Source of the DNA: Hydrangea macrophylla
Lineage: Eukaryota; Streptophyta; Magnoliopsida; Cornales; Hydrangeaceae
Direction: 5' to 3'
Length of the DNA: 64,000 nt
NCBI GenBank assembly: GCA_033977485.1
Contig: CM066995.1
Coordinates: forward strand, 51,707,162-51,771,161
Shown: positions 1 to 13,283 of the stretch, one piece after another
Layout of the letters: the number at the start of each line of letters is the position of its first letter
Numbering within the stretch: position 1 is the first letter of the stretch
Translations under genes and position numbers: made by a program
Notes under the pieces: generated by a model
Database searches by the model: none
Told to the model about the DNA's origin: nothing
The model's input: only the letters and a program-made list of their open reading frames with translations

Positions 1-722
1 TAAAATCAAAAGGGAGATTTGGGGGTTTTGGGAGCTTAGAGCTTGCAGACGCAAATCGACGGACTTCTGCCCGTTTGTTTTCAACCAAAATTCGTATTTG
101 AACTCCCCAAGGTAAGGGCTACATTTTGATAGTCTTTAGGCCATGTTTGGCTAAGTTTTTTATAAATTTCTAAATCTAGGAATTTGGGGAAAGCACGTGT
201 AAACTTGTAGGTTTTGCGTAGGATCGGAGATTTGGTGTTTAATCGGGCTTCTGGTCGTTCCCTCAAAGTTATACGACGATAGCTCGAGGTATGAATTTCT
301 AGCCTATGTTATATAGGTGAAATACATGTTTTATATTTCGGCGACGAAATCGAGATCCGGGCAAAATCCATGTGTTAATCTTAGGCCCGTTAATTATGCA
401 CGCGCTTAAATGTGAGAAGCATGTTAAATTTTACGCGAGCACGTATATGTGTTAAATGAGTATGTTTATGTGCCTATGTGGGTTAAAGGGGGATTTGTGC
501 TAATTCACCGTGAGGCGTCCTCTCGAAGGGGGAGGATTAGCAGTGACGACGGTCACTTGCCGATAAAGGCATTACGTGACATGTCGAAGGGGCATGGGTC
601 ATGGTTGAGTCGAAAGACTTTGGATCGGTGAAGGTGCACTTATTCCCTAGAGACCAATAGTTATGTGTTATGATGAGATTAAAGCATGATTTGTCATATA
701 TGCATATGTTAGAAATTGTGCA

Positions 723-760
723 CTCAGCATATAGCTGAGCAATGGAGATTTACTCCATTG
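723..760 (+). other. Two tandem hairpins in the LTR
   Basis: CTCAGC (723-728) pairs with GCTGAG (734-739), and CAATGGAG (740-747) pairs with CTCCATTG (753-760) around a five-base loop. Paired hairpins of this kind are frequent near the R region of plant gypsy LTRs, where they may help polyadenylation; that role is inferred here. Confidence 0.4.
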
Positions 761-1243
761 CAGGTATGAAGAAAGGCAAGAGGAGGCGAGAAGAGTGAGG
801 CCGATGGGAATGCCGGGGATCCTTTTGTATATGTTTTATCTTCCTTGCCGATCATTGTAATAATGAGCTTTTGAATAGCTAGAACCCTGGATTCAACTTG
901 GAGGTTTTAGTGTGGATTTCATGATGTTGTAATAGGTATTAAAACTCTTTTGGGTTATGTGGTAATGAATCCGAACTCATGAATTCGTGTTTTGAATACT
1001 TAACTTGTCAAATTCGGATTTTGAAGGAATGTGGTTAGAGTTTTGTGAATCGAGCCAAACAAGCCTTAGCTTGTTCCGCTGTTGTTTCTTTTCATGGATT
1101 AGTGAGATTAAACTGTGTTTTTGAAAGCTTGTTATAGCTTGTGACATTTGGATTAATGTAAGTGTGATTGGAGTAGTAGAATTGGTGGAGGTTGGATGCC
1201 TTAAGCAAAATTCTGCAGCATTGGGAATTCTGCTAAAGGGTCA

Positions 1244-1279
1244 TTCGACCGGTCGAAGGGGGTCGTTCGACCGGTCGAA
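1244..1279. repeat. Duplicated 14-bp palindrome
   Basis: The perfect palindrome TTCGACCGGTCGAA occurs twice, at 1244-1257 and 1266-1279, inside an otherwise AT-rich LTR. Function is unknown; a binding site for a dimeric protein, or a CpG-dense methylation target, are both possible. Confidence 0.6.
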
Positions 1280-1564
1280 ATACCCCCTGCCAGAATTCTT
1301 TTTCTACCTCTTCCGAAAATTATTAAAAGGTTTTGATTGGTTCTTAGGGTACCTTTGGGATCCCTTTCAACATAAAATCATTCGTTTTGAAATATAATTA
1401 CGTTTTCAATTTTATACAGATTTTACAACTTGGAGGGTAATGTTTCCAAAGTTTTATATACTCAAGATTGTTTTAAAGTTCTTTTCCGCTGCGTATAGTT
1501 ATTGTTGAGCCTTGGTGGCGTGCCACGTGTCCTATTTCCGCACATTAGCGGGATGGGTCGTGAC

Positions 1565-4500
1565 AGTAGACACCCCATTTTGTCGGCTATCAGATGTAGG
1601 AGACCCATAGCTTGGTGGTTCATGATGATCGAAAGGACTCAAAAAGGACTCCTAGAAGTTAGTTCTATATCTCAAAATGCTTAGAATGACCAAAATACCC
1701 CTGAAAGCCCAAAAACTCCCTGATTTGGACCGCAAGTTCTGGAAACATGCTACGTTATAAAAGTACTAAAAGTGAGTTTTGAAGCAAAATCAAATGAAAT
1801 CGTCAGCTCCCAGAGGTTCCCAGAACTTCCTGGAAATCCTAGGTTTGACCGATTTGACCTAAAAGTGGACTTTGAAACCGGAGTGTCGTATCACTTTTCA
1901 AACATTTTTCATGAATACTAGAGGTCAATAGCTTTCCAACGGTATATCGCACATAATTTCTAGATTTAAAATGAATTTATTATGAATTTCTGAAGGTGAA
2001 AAAGGCGATCAAATTGACTTTTATCGTGAATACCGCAAAACTTGACTCATCTTTGAACTATTTTTTATGGAAAGTAGACTCCATTACCTTTCCAACGGTA
2101 TATCACAAGATCAATTTGGAGTTTGTACGCATTTTCTGTGAATTTCGGACGAAATTAATAGGGCCTTTTCGCAAATACCGAAACCTCTGGGGGCCTAAAT
2201 ACAGATTTCTGGGCGTCTGAGGAGCAGTGTCGCGGCAGCACTGGGCCACTGCCGCGGCGGCACTCAATCCCGCAGAATCCATTTTTGTAATTTATTTTGG
2301 GGGTCCAAATTGAATAATTAAAAGTCAAAACGACGTAGTTTCTTGTTAACAGCTGTTTGGGATCAATGGGAACACTTTCTAAATCCCAAAACCACCCCAA
2401 ATTGGCCTATATAAACTCCCCTTTACTCTTCATTTTGGGGGGGCCAAGTGCAAAGTTTGAGAAAATTATAGAGAGAAAGAGAGATAGAGATAGGTTTAGA
2501 GGAGAGAAAGGGAGTTTCTCCTACTGATTTTCCATTAAAAAAATTTTAAAAAAAAAAAAGGTGAGTTTTAATCTTATTTTCTTCCAGTACCTCTCTTATA
2601 CTTCGCATTCAAACCCTCCCCTACCACCATTCTTGAGCATTCATGAGATAGGAAGCTACTTCTATGTCCAAATGTCAATATCTATGAGTGAAACACCAAG
2701 TTACAAGTCCAAAATCACATTGATTATCGTCTATTGATTGCTTATTTGATTATTTACATACTATATTCATCTCTTCTCACCTCATTTCTTTTTTATTTTT
2801 CTTTGATTACTTACATGCTTATCATCATCTAGATAACATGTTGTTTGAGGAGGGTGAATCCTTATAGATAGTAGTTCTTGACCTCAAAGACATGTTTGAT
2901 GGATGATGATTTTATCTTCAATACATTCATATGTATTCTTGAAGTCATATTCTCAAACAAAACTATGTTTGTGCAAGAAATATTAGGTGTTCTTAATATG
3001 AGTTTGATGTTGATATTCCAAGAGGTTATAATCTCTATTTGATGTTGAAAATATGCCTTCAAACCCCCTATTTCAAAAACCCTCTAAAACCCCAACATTT
3101 GGATTCCAAGAAACAAACCTTGTTTTCTCAAGAAATCTTCAAACAGTGAATGATCTGAGTTCAAAGATTTCTCTAGAACTCAATACTCAATGTATTGATG
3201 CAAGACCAATTGGAAAGTCTTCCTAACTCATTAGAGAACACCCAAAATTTTTGGTTTGGTTTGGAAATACTTGGAAGGGTTTCATTTTGGCCCAAACATT
3301 CATTCCAGACATTCTGTTTTTACTGTCACAGCAGCTTAGTTGAATTTCAACTTGTTTTTCAGAAAACGTTTCCAAAAGGATTGGTCTCAACTCATTTTTC
3401 CCTTGAACTTCAGTCTCTTAGGGAACTTTCTGTATAATATGGGCCTCTAGATGTTTTGTTTTCATTTTTTAAGATTTTCCAATATTTCAGTCGATAGTAC
3501 GAACTCTGTTTCTGAGAAACCTCTATTGTTTATACGATTTCTCTCCATCTGTAATAGTTATTGTAGATTGGATTTTTTATATGTGTTCTAGACACAATAA
3601 GGATAATCTCCATAAAAAATCATGCATTAAAAACACTTCTAACCCCACTTTTCATTTTTCACAAGATCAACTCACTGTTCTGTCCACTATTCACAGCAAG
3701 CATACTTTTACTTTCATGCTGTAATTTGATACTCACATGCACTCCAAATTAGTTCGTATCTTAGGAAATAGTCCATACTACATTTGTACATATCCCATGA
3801 TGATTTCCTCCATACATTTATTCATATTTTAGACTTCTAAGTCACTTTAGAAAACTCATGTGCACAAACACACTACAACCTTGGCACATTCTAAGGTCAT
3901 GCAATGCATCCATGCAAGATTTGGGGTTTTTGTGACTCCTAATCTAAGAAGATTGTAAGGAATGAATCCGATCACACGTCCATGCTTCCCTCGATCTAAT
4001 CTTCCTTTCTCGTCCGTCCCGGAGATTGAGAGGTCTTCTTTTATCATAGATTAACATGCATCATTCTACCTTGCTAAGTATATTTTGATTTATTTGATTA
4101 TTTGTTTCAAGAACAATTCATGTCTCCTTTATATTAGGAAAACTTGATTATTTGATACATGATTAGACAATTTTTCCTAGATTTGTTTGTGTGATCTTTC
4201 ACTTTTGCATTGTGTAATATTTGGTTTAGATCTTATGAATGATATTTTATCTTTTGATCTTCTATTTCAATTTTCTTATGAAATGTAATATACTATCATA
4301 GTATTAATTGTCAAACCAAACATAGTATGAGATGATTATTTGATGCTAATTGAGGCCCGTCGAAAAACGGGGTGAGTTGAGGGTGTTTTAGTCGTGACAA
4401 AGGATCCTTCCTCTCTCGTACGAAAACCCCAAGCCGAGTTCTTTGGTTATGAAAGACCGGTGCCCTTTATCCGTTTGGGTGAGTCAAAATTAGGTTTCTT

Positions 4501-4647
4501 GGTTCCTTAAAGACCAAGTGGCAACTCTGTTTCTGTTTTCAACAGATCTTCCTTTTTCAAATTAATTTCAAAACAAAGGAAAATCAATTCCGAAATCCCG
4601 CCAGAAACAAGAAACCGGGGGTGGGCTCACGAAGGCCGCGTGTCCAC
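1565..4647 (+). mobile_element. Tat/Ogre-like gypsy solo LTR
   Basis: The left end reads TAGACACCCCATTTTGTCGG and the right end reads GTGGGCTCACGAAGGCC then GTGTCCACA. This pair of termini is typical of the long LTRs of Tat/Ogre-lineage gypsy elements in dicots. A TATA-like CCTATATAAAC near 2405, followed by a purine-rich leader, fits the LTR promoter. The 3.1-kb length also fits the lineage. The right end abuts the chromovirus LTR at 4648, with no PBS or internal region, so this is a solo LTR. The two flanks do not share a target duplication: the left flank is another LTR (ends 1564), which suggests a deletion or recombination at the left junction. Confidence 0.55.
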
Positions 4648-5999
4648 ACCATCAATCACAACCCACTGAGACTCCCATGATTTAAAGTTGTACCAAAGAC
4701 ACAAAACGAATAATTACATCAAACTTAAGGAAGTTGACCAAGGTATGAGAGTACGTTGCTCATGTCATTATGAACGAAGCATACCATTGATTTTATAAGT
4801 TTTGATCTTACTATGCATTTATTATTCCCATTATCAGAGTTGTCGCGTCGCGGAGGTTGTCGTCGCATAGAGCAAGTTCAATTACCATTACTAATACTCA
4901 TAGATAACATATAGATTGAAATCCTTATGCATGAATCAACAATTATCAAGAAAGCTAGTGTAAATGTGTGTTAAATGGACACACAATAACTAAACATGAA
5001 CATCATATATGTATAACAATAACTTCTTGATCAAAACCTGCCAAAACAAAAAACATTGAAGGACTGCCAAGCCCGAGCGCTCTGATCTGGCGCAAGCTCT
5101 CGAACTTAGCAATAAATCAGTTCCTGGTTTAGGCACACATGCAAGATCTTAAATTTGTACTAAGGTCACATACAAGTCATAAAACATGTAAAAACTATAT
5201 ATCAAGACATCTAGATGAGGATCCATGTTCACAATAGTTTAGGGTGTGTTTGGATGATGATCAAACCACCAAGCATAGAAAAAAAAAGTTTGATTATGAG
5301 ATTTCCTCCACATGCAAGGACATGAAACTTTGAATAAACTGTCCCTACAGGTTTCTAAGTGAGAAATTATACTCATAAATGCTTAGATGATGTTTGGATG
5401 ATGATCAAAATGCAAATTTGTTGAGAAAGACTTGAAATTGTAAAGTAGAACTTCAATCCTTCTTCTCTAATGCTTGATCATGAAAGTGATCATCCTCTGG
5501 ACTTAATCTCTTGATCCTCTTAAAATTTCAGCAACAAAATGGATGCATGCATGTTGAAATGTGGATGTGTGTGTAGATATGAGAGTATATGTGTGTTCAT
5601 TATGCTTGGATTCAAGCATGCAATGGGTTATGAGGAGTGTACAAGAGTGTATAGGGTGTATGAAGGTATGTATGGGGTGATCCCTCACTCTCACACTCTT
5701 TACTATTATAATATTTTCATCCAAAATGAAATAACATGAGGGGTATTTATAGGCAAAACACTACCTGGCTCGAGCGCTCGCATAGCTCGAACGCTCTGGA
5801 TCCTCGAGCTCTCGGGGTTACTTTTTCAGCAAAGCTTCCCTACGGTCTCAAACATACAATCAAACATACATTTATTATATTGAACAGTAAGGGGAAAGGA
5901 AAATAGATATTATTATATATATATATATATATAATAAAGAGTATAACAAGGAGAAATACAAAAATTCGGGATAATAGATAGGAAAATACAAATGCTACA
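4648..5999 (-). repeat. 3' LTR of the chromovirus, truncated
   Basis: It aligns by eye with 11970-13283 plus 13477-13495 of the right-hand LTR, with frequent substitutions and a (TA)n expansion near 5915-5935. It ends GCTACA at 5999, next to the purine tract. The part equivalent to 10793-11970 is missing, because the Tat/Ogre-like solo LTR occupies that side. Unlike the sister LTR it lacks the MITE at 13284-13476. Confidence 0.8.
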
Positions 6000-6043
6000 T
6001 CTCTCCACCACCTATCAAAAGATTTTCCCAAAATCTGAGTAAG

Positions 6044-6580
6044 CTAATCCTGGAATAACTCTGGATATTTCCCTAGCATTTTTAATTCCATCACCCAAGA
6101 CGCTTTTCTCTCGTCATGATGGCTCCATTGCACCTTTACCACAGGAATCTCCTTGTTCCTTAACTTCTTGATCTCTTTCCCCAAGATACGCACAAGTCTC
6201 TCCCAGTATGTCACGTTGTCATTCACCTCGATATCCTTGAAGTCAATCACTAGAGCTGATCCGTGAACATACTTGCTCAACATGCTTATATGAAAGACGT
6301 TGTGTACTCCAGACATTCTCAACGACAATGCAAGTCGATAAGCAGTCTTGCCTACGTAATCAAGAATCTCGAAAGGTTCAATGTAGCGAGGTGATTGCTT
6401 CCCCTTCTTCCTTCCAAATCTGATCACACGTTGAACTTGGGATACCTTGAGAAACAACTGATCTCCCACATTAAACTCTAAATCCTTCTGACGTTTATCT
6501 GCATAGCTCTTTTGCCTGCTCTGGGTAGCTTTCATCTTGTCTAGAATAATATTGATCTTCTTTCTTGTCTCTCGAACCAT
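6044..6580 (-). pseudogene. Integrase C-terminus and chromodomain (gypsy pol remnant)
   Basis: A 178-residue open segment of pol. Residues about 1-115 match the C-terminal part of gypsy integrase (RQKSYADKR, then GDQLFLKVS, then SPRYIEPFEILDYVG, then GVHNVFHISML). Residues about 125-178 look like a chromodomain (RILGKEIKKLRNKEIPVVKV, then WSHHDERKASW). Chromodomains of this type guide integration into heterochromatin in chromoviruses. The segment ends with a stop at 6044, about 45 bases before the 3' LTR, as expected for the end of pol. It starts at an internal methionine and is not an independent gene. Confidence 0.8.
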
Positions 6581-6589
6581 ATTCAGTCT

Positions 6590-7909
6590 AAGAAGTTTAC
6601 CATCCTTGACTTCGTATCAACATAGTGGTGAACGGCACGGTCTCCCATACAATGCTTTAAACGGTGTCGTCCCTATACTCAAGTGGTAACTGTTGTTATA
6701 TACGAACTCGATTAAGGGTAAGTGGGTTTTCCACGGGTCTCCCACGAACTCTTGAAGTCAATGTCCCAAGCTCTGAGCATATCTTCCATATCTTGATTCG
6801 TTCGCTCAATCTGTCCATCAGTCTGTAGATGAAAAGCGGAACTCAGCTTCAAAGAAGTTCCCATGGCTACTTACAGACTCTCCCAAAAACTTGAGGTGAA
6901 TCTCGAGTCACGATCTGACACTATCGAACTGGAACACCATGAAGTTGAACTACTTACTGAATATACATCTGACTCAACTTCTCTACAAGATAATTCATGC
7001 TGTAGGCAATGAAAATAGATGACTTCGTCAAGCAATCTACTATCAACCAAATGGCGTCGTGACCTTGCTACGACCTTGGCAATCTAACCATGAAGTCCAT
7101 GGAAATATGCTCCCTCTTCCATTTTAAAATCAGTAGCAATTGTAGGAGTCCAGATGGTTTCTGGAGCTCTGCTTTAACTTGGTGACACATGAAATACTTG
7201 GATACGTTCTCAGCGACTTCCCTTTTCATGCCTTTCCACCAAAAGTTCCTCTTCAGATCCGTGTACATCTTTGTTCCTCCTTGGTGGACAGTTAGTCTAG
7301 ACTTGTGTGCATCACCCAATGTCTATTCTAAGCTTTCCATCACTGGGTACCATAAGTCGACCCCTGTATCCTCCATCTGATCTGATGCTCCACTCATTTG
7401 GTTCTTTTACTAAAACTTTAGTGAACCACTTTTGCCAAAATTGGGTTGAAGATCGAATTCTACTATAGTCTCCAACGCTTTCTATTCCCGAATCATAAGA
7501 GAAGCAACAATCCCACGAGGTTTTTGACTCAACGCATCTGCGACTACAATCTCCTTACTAGGATGGTATTACAAAGTAAAGTCGTAATCTTTCAATATTT
7601 CCCTCCACCTCCTCTATCTCATGTACAATTCCTTCTGTGAAAACAAATACCTCAAGCTTTTATGGTCCAAAAATAAATCGAACTGTTCTCTAAAGAGCTA
7701 GTGTCTCCATATCTTCAAGGCGTAAATGATTACTGCTAACTCAAGATTATGCGTAGGATAGTTCATCTTATGAGGCTTCAGCTGCCTTGATCCATACGTA
7801 ATAACCTTCCCATCTTGCATAAGAACACACCCTAATCCTTAGTGTGATGCGTCATTGTAGATGGTGCATCTATCACCGCTCTTTGAAATTGCAAGAACTG
7901 GCACTGAAG
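6590..7909 (-). pseudogene. RNase H and integrase core remnants
   Basis: The segment 7068-7319 reads through an integrase zinc-finger-like stretch (HQGGTKMYTDLKRNFWWKGM, then MCHQVKAELQKP); the first cysteine of the usual CxxC appears replaced by tyrosine. Further left, out of frame, I can read DGQIERTNQDMEDM and a SWET box, which correspond to the end of the integrase core. Between 7320 and 7909 only a decayed RNase H-like region remains. Multiple stops and frameshifts show the enzyme is dead. Confidence 0.6.
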
Positions 7910-8690
7910 TCAACTCTCTTTTAACTCTTGGAATGTGCATTTCTGCATATCCTTCCACTCAAACTTCATATTCTTCTTCGTAAGTCCAGTTAATGGGACT
8001 GCAATTTTGGAGAAACCTTTTATAAATCTCCAATAATAGCCAGCCAGACCAAGAAAGCTCCTAACTTCTAAGACATTACTTGGCCTTTTCCATTCTAGAA
8101 CTACGTTGATCTTCGAAGTATCCACAAAAATTCCTTCTTGGGAGACATGTCCCAAAAACTTAACTTCCTCAAGCCAAAACTCGCACTTACTAAACTTCGC
8201 ATACAAATGATTATCTCTAAGCATCTGTAGCACAATCTGTACATGCTTCTCATATTCTTCTTTGGTCTTAGAATAGATCAAACTATCATCGATAAAGACA
8301 ATGATAAACTGATCCAAGTAGGGCCTGAATACCCTATTCATCAAATCAATGAACACTGCTAGGGCATTGGTTAACCCGAATGGCATCACAAGGAACTCGT
8401 AATGACCATATCTGGTTCTGAATGCCGTCTTCGGCACATTTTTCGATCTTTGAAAATGTTGTCGCTCCTTGAAACTGATCGAATAAATCATCAATCCTTG
8501 GTAATGGGTACTTGTTCTTGATAGTAACTTTGTTCAACTCTTTGTAATCTATGCAGAGTCGAAATGTTCCATTTTCCTTTTTCACGAACAACACCGGTGC
8601 TCCCCATAGTGACGTGCTTGGTCGAACAAAACCTAAATCTTCTAGCTCTTGTACTTTCTTCTTCAACTCTTGTATCTCTGTCAAGGCCAT
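7910..8690 (-). pseudogene. Gypsy reverse transcriptase remnant
   Basis: Two overlapping frames together cover the RT palm and thumb. The first (8346-8690) shows [20 protein letters not shown], then [20 protein letters not shown]. The second (7910-8494) shows the MPFGLTNA box and the catalytic FIDD in [14 protein letters not shown], then [10 protein letters not shown] and [14 protein letters not shown] frameshift near 8400-8450 separates them. The active-site FIDD is conserved but the frame is broken, so no RT would be made. Confidence 0.85.
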
Positions 8691-9008
8691 TCGATACGGA
8701 GTCTTGGATATTGTGGTAGTACTAGGTACCAGTTCTATGCAGAAATCTATTTCTCACTAGGGTGGTAACCCTGAGATATCCCTAAATATATCCTTGAATT
8801 CTCACACCACTGGGATCTCAGCGACTGTAACCTCTAAACTTGTGCCCTCAATAGCAACTAAGCGGCTTGTGAGAAAAGTGTCACTTAATAGTTTGTACTA
8901 AAAACTAAATGGTTTGCTTCCAAGTAATGAGAAGGTAATCGACTTGCTAACACAATCCAAGTTGCCATGGTACTTAGTCAACCAATCAATTCCTAGGATA
9001 ATATCGAA

Positions 9009-9242
9009 TTATCGCATCGATAATACCACCAAATCTGCTAACAGGTCTTTATTCTCTAGGTTAATGAGGCAAGTCTTACATATTTTACCCAATCTGACAG
9101 ATACTCCCAAAGGGGATACGGCATTCAAAGCTATGGAAAGGTTTTGAGGTACTAGACCCAAATCTTGCACAGTTCTACTAGCAATAAAGGAATTCAATGC
9201 ACCAATATCAAATAAGGCATTTACTCTATTACTATAGAGCAA
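9009..9242 (-). pseudogene. Gypsy aspartic protease remnant
   Basis: The stretch ALFDIGALNSFIAS corresponds to the retropepsin-like motif (normally D-S/T-G-A) of gypsy polyproteins. The residue after the catalytic Asp is isoleucine instead of Ser/Thr, a likely inactivating change. It lies between the gag zinc knuckles and RT, as expected. Confidence 0.7.
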
Positions 9243-9299
9243 AGCGTACCTTCCAGATTTTGAGCCTCGGTATCAAATCCTGCTGCCTCTAGAATGATT

Positions 9300-10446
9300 G
9301 CATTCAGATAGGTCTGAGCATTTTGTCCTTGAGCTTTGGCGCGATTGCAGTCTCGACTCAGGTGACCTTTTTATCCACAATTATAACAAACGATCTTGTC
9401 CCGGCTATAAGTCTTGGGAACACGGCAATCTCTAGCATAATGACCGTATAAACCACAGTTGAAACAATTTCCCAGATATTCTCCCTAAGCTGCTGGGGGT
9501 GCTGCAGGTCCTTCTACTGGGACAGGTGCTTTGTTCAGAGGTGGTTGGGGTCAGGGTGCTGTTGGTCGAGCTTGTTGAGGTTTCTGGTGAGTGTTCTGAG
9601 GTTTTCTCTCTCCATTCCATGCACGCTTGTTTCCTCGATAACGTGTCGAGTTCCCTGACCCTGGGTTGAATATCTTCAGTGGTCGGTATATAGATTGTCT
9701 CGGTTCCTGACAGTCATCCTTTTTCCAATTTGGAGGATAAATGGACCATTGCTTCAAAGGGTTGGTTCAATTGTGTCATCGTCATGTGCCTGAGGTGGGG
9801 GTTCAATCATCAGTGGAATTTCTTCACATTTTTTGTGGGGTATCCACCATGTGTAGGGAGAAACGGGATAGCCATTCGAACTGGGTGGTGTTTTCCTGAA
9901 TCGACCTGTTGCCTTGGACCAAATTGATGAATTCCTTCTCCTTCTCATCTTTTTCTTCCTCAGGAAAATATTTTTCCAGGAAGATCTCCTTGAAATTGGC
10001 CCACGTCATTGCTCCAGTGGCATCAATTCCAATAGTTGCCTTCTCGACCTCCCACCATTCTGCTGCTGACTTGGTAACTTAGAAAGTGGCCAATCGGTGC
10101 TTCTCAATTTCACTGCATCCTACCATATCGAAGATGGTTTCCATCTTGCGCACCCATTGCTCCGTCTTCCATGGCTCACTTAAACCATCAAACTTCTCTG
10201 GGCAAAGAGTGCAGAATCTTTCTAGGGTCCGATCTCTAGCCTGTCCATGGTGTGCACAATGATTGTTCTAATTGTTGTTGTTTCCATTGTTGTTCACTCG
10301 ATTTTCTATATTTTCCATCATAGTATTAGCCCTTTCAGTCCTTCCTATGAGGGCTTCAAGTAATCTCGTCGAGTCTATCTCCCGCGGAATGGGGCTGGCT
10401 AGTTCTGCTCCATTATGATTTCTTGCTCCTGTAGTGTCTGGGGCCA
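9300..10446 (-). pseudogene. Gypsy gag remnant with two CCHC knuckles
   Basis: The likely start is the ATG at 10446 (MAPDTTGARNHNGAE), 324 bases inside the PBS. Retrotrans_gag-like text (MTWANFKEIFLEKYFP, 10009 leftward) is followed by a basic/proline-rich linker and two CCHC zinc knuckles. The first reads CFNCGLYGHYARDC. The second reads CYNCG, then a stop (TAA at 9371-9373), then KGHLSRDC, so a nonsense change sits inside the second knuckle. Several further frameshifts are visible between 9500 and 9800. Confidence 0.7.
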
Positions 10447-10769
10447 TTACGACCTGAATACCAGTGCATTAAGATGAGCACTTCTGGTTGCCACAAAATC
10501 TTTCAATAGGTGGTTTGCATAACAAAATACTTATGAGGATACCTCACAAATTCAATAAGAAATGACTATGAACAGAAAAATATTAATGAATAAACAGATC
10601 TCCAAAGTAGAAATAAGAATAATATACTAGTGATCGAAGGTATTTATAACGTGGTCATATGTAGAATTACAAGCGACGTGTAAATAAGACTATCTTATAG
10701 TCTATACTAGCACGAGGTATCTTATTTTCAAGAAGTATAGGACAATCGCCGAGGTCACCAAAACCTAGA

Positions 10770-10781
10770 GCTCTGATAGCA
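10770..10781 (-). other. Chromovirus primer-binding site
   Basis: The minus strand reads TGCTATCAGAGC, one base from the initiator-Met tRNA complement TGGTATCAGAGC used by most plant LTR elements. It lies 11 bases inside the CA end of the 5' LTR, somewhat farther than usual. Confidence 0.65.
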
Positions 10782-11695
10782 AAAGAAAACCTTGTCATGC
10801 CGCGTAGTGGCAAAGTAGGGAAAAATAAATTTCTTGCCTTTGGACCCGTGGACACGCAATTGGTTAAAGATGCTCTTGATTATCCGTGACAGAATATTAA
10901 CAAGAAACATAATAATATTGGGAATGTATCTAATTCAAAAAGGTATTTCTGGTTTGCATGTCCAATCATTGATCGCGAAAATTTCTACAATAAATTGGGT
11001 AGGTGGCTAGTATAGTTCCCTATCCACGATTCTGCTATTTACCGAAAAAATTTGACTGGAATAGAGGACGAATCCCCCGACACAGCATAATAATATTAAA
11101 CATTAATAGTCTTAAGTTAACATTTACATTATAGGCCCACATAAAAAGAAACAAGCGAAAATAGTCTGGTGACATCTAGTGTCTCAAGGTCCAACATCAG
11201 CTAAGTTATTACTTCAGAATAAAAGATAAGTATAAGACCAAAGATCCCATATTCAACTAGCGAATCCATAGAGATCCCCATAGTAGTCCTCTCCCGAATA
11301 ACCATCATCATAGTGGCCCTCATCTATATTCCCACATTTCCGTTGGTGCCTCTGGGCTGGGCCTCACCTGCTAATCTTGGCATCACTGCACGTGGAAGGT
11401 CCAGCGGCATAAAATGCCGTTAGCTTGAATGCAAGCTAAGTGAGCATAAATTCTTACCAAGTACCATTAGCAACAGTTAAGAAAACACTACAGTTCATTA
11501 TTTCTTAGACGGCTTATAATCGTAATAGAAGATATCAAGGAGTTAAGACAAACTGAACCGCAATGTGAAGACCCAAACTTGAATCATTTCATGCCTTTCA
11601 TTCGAAAAGACCGATAGATAACCAGTTCCCAAAATCCATATCCATCTACTCCATTTCCTTCCATAATTACGCCATAAGCCATTGGTTTAGGATGA

Positions 11696-11900
11696 AAGTG
11701 CTTTAACAGTCGCTTGGTGAGTAAATTACACTGCCTTAACGGCCGAAGAGCATAGTGGAAGTGCTTTGCCAGTCAACTCAATCAAGAGATCCAAGGTCCA
11801 TGACCTATTCACATATGAATATGAAAGTGCCTTAACGGCTGCTTGTTGAGTAAACTACAATGCCTTAACGGGCGAAGATCGTAGTAAAGCTTTAACATCT
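11696..11900. repeat. Degenerate direct repeat of about 125 bp in the LTR
   Basis: The phrases GTGAGTAAATTACACTGCC and GTTGAGTAAACTACAATGCC, each preceded by a 'cttaacagtcgc / cttaacggctgc' variant and followed by TTAACGGCCGAAGA / TTAACGGGCGAAGA, repeat at a spacing of roughly 125 bases. This is an old internal duplication. Confidence 0.5.
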
Positions 11901-13283
11901 AACTCAACCAACATATTTTCATTTCCGGGTTCCATCAATATAATCAGTCATCGTCTTATCATCGCCACCAATACCATCAATCACAACCCACTAAGACTCC
12001 TATGATTTAAAGTTATACGACAGACACAACAAATAATTAATCAAACTCAAGAAAGTTGACCAATTTACGAGAGTACGTTGTTCATCTCATTGTGAATAAA
12101 GCATACCTCTAATTTTATAAGTTTCGATCTTATTACGCGTATATTATTTCCATTGTCAGAGTTGTCACATCGCGGAGGTTGTCGTCACATAGAGCAAGTT
12201 CAATTACCATTACCAATACTTATAGATAACGTATAGATTGAAATCCTTATGCATGGACCAACAATTATCAAGCAAGCTAGTGTAAATGTGTGTTAAGTGG
12301 ACATACAATAACTAAACATGAACATCAAATAGGTATAACAATAACTTCCTGGTCAAAACCTACCAAAATAGAAAACATTGAAGGACTGCCAAGTTCGAGC
12401 GCTCAGATCCAGCGTGAGCGCTTGGACTTAGCTGTAAACCAAATCCTAGTTTAGGCACACATGCAAGGTCTTAAATTCGTATTAAAGACATGCAAGCCAT
12501 AAAATATGTAAAACTATATATCAAGACATCTAGATGAGGATCCATGTTCAAAATAGTTTAGGGTGTGTTTGGATGATGATCATACCACCAAACATAGAAA
12601 ATGAAGTTTGAATATGAGATTTCTTCCACATGTAAGGGCTATAACTACAAATAATTCACATGCATGGACATGAAACTTTGAATGAACTGTCCCTACAGGT
12701 TTCCAAGTGAGAAATTATACTCACAAATGCGTAGATGATGTTTGGATGATGATCAAAATGCAAATTTGTTGAGAAAGAACTTGAAATTATGAGCTAGAGC
12801 TTCAATCCTTCTTCTCTAATGCTTGATCATGAAATACATCATCCTCTGGACTTCATCTCTTGATCCTCTTGAAATTTAGTAACAAAATGGATGCATGCAT
12901 GTTGAAATGTGGATGTGTGTATAGTTATGAGAGTATGTGTGTGTGTATATGCTTGGATTCAAGCTTGCAAGGGGTTATGAGGAGTGTACAAGAGTGTATG
13001 GGGTGTATGAAGGTGTTTATGGGGTGATCCCTCACTTTCACATTCTCAGCTGTTATAAATATTTTCGTCCAAAATGAAATAACATGAGGGGTATTTATAG
13101 GCAAAACACTGCCTGGCTCGAGCGCTCCGGATCCTCGAGTGCTCGGGGTTACTTTTTTAGCAAAGCTTCCCCAAGGTCTCAAACATACAATCAAACATAC
13201 ATAGATCATATTGAACAGTAAGGGGAAAGAAAAACGGTTACAAGGAGAAATAAGGAAATTTGGGATAATAGATAGGAAAATAC

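Larger units (their letters stand above)
1..1564 (+). mobile_element. 3' part of a Ty3/gypsy LTR, plus orientation (truncated by window edge)
   Basis: No coding region is visible. The tract has the look of the R-U5 part of a plant gypsy LTR: two consecutive small hairpins at 723-760 followed by CAGGTATG, and a final block that ends GGGTCGTGACA at 1564, a common plant gypsy LTR 3' terminus. No primer-binding site follows; instead another LTR starts at once, so the internal region of this element has been lost. Its start is left of the window. The assignment rests on sequence style only, not on a partner LTR inside the window. Confidence 0.5.
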
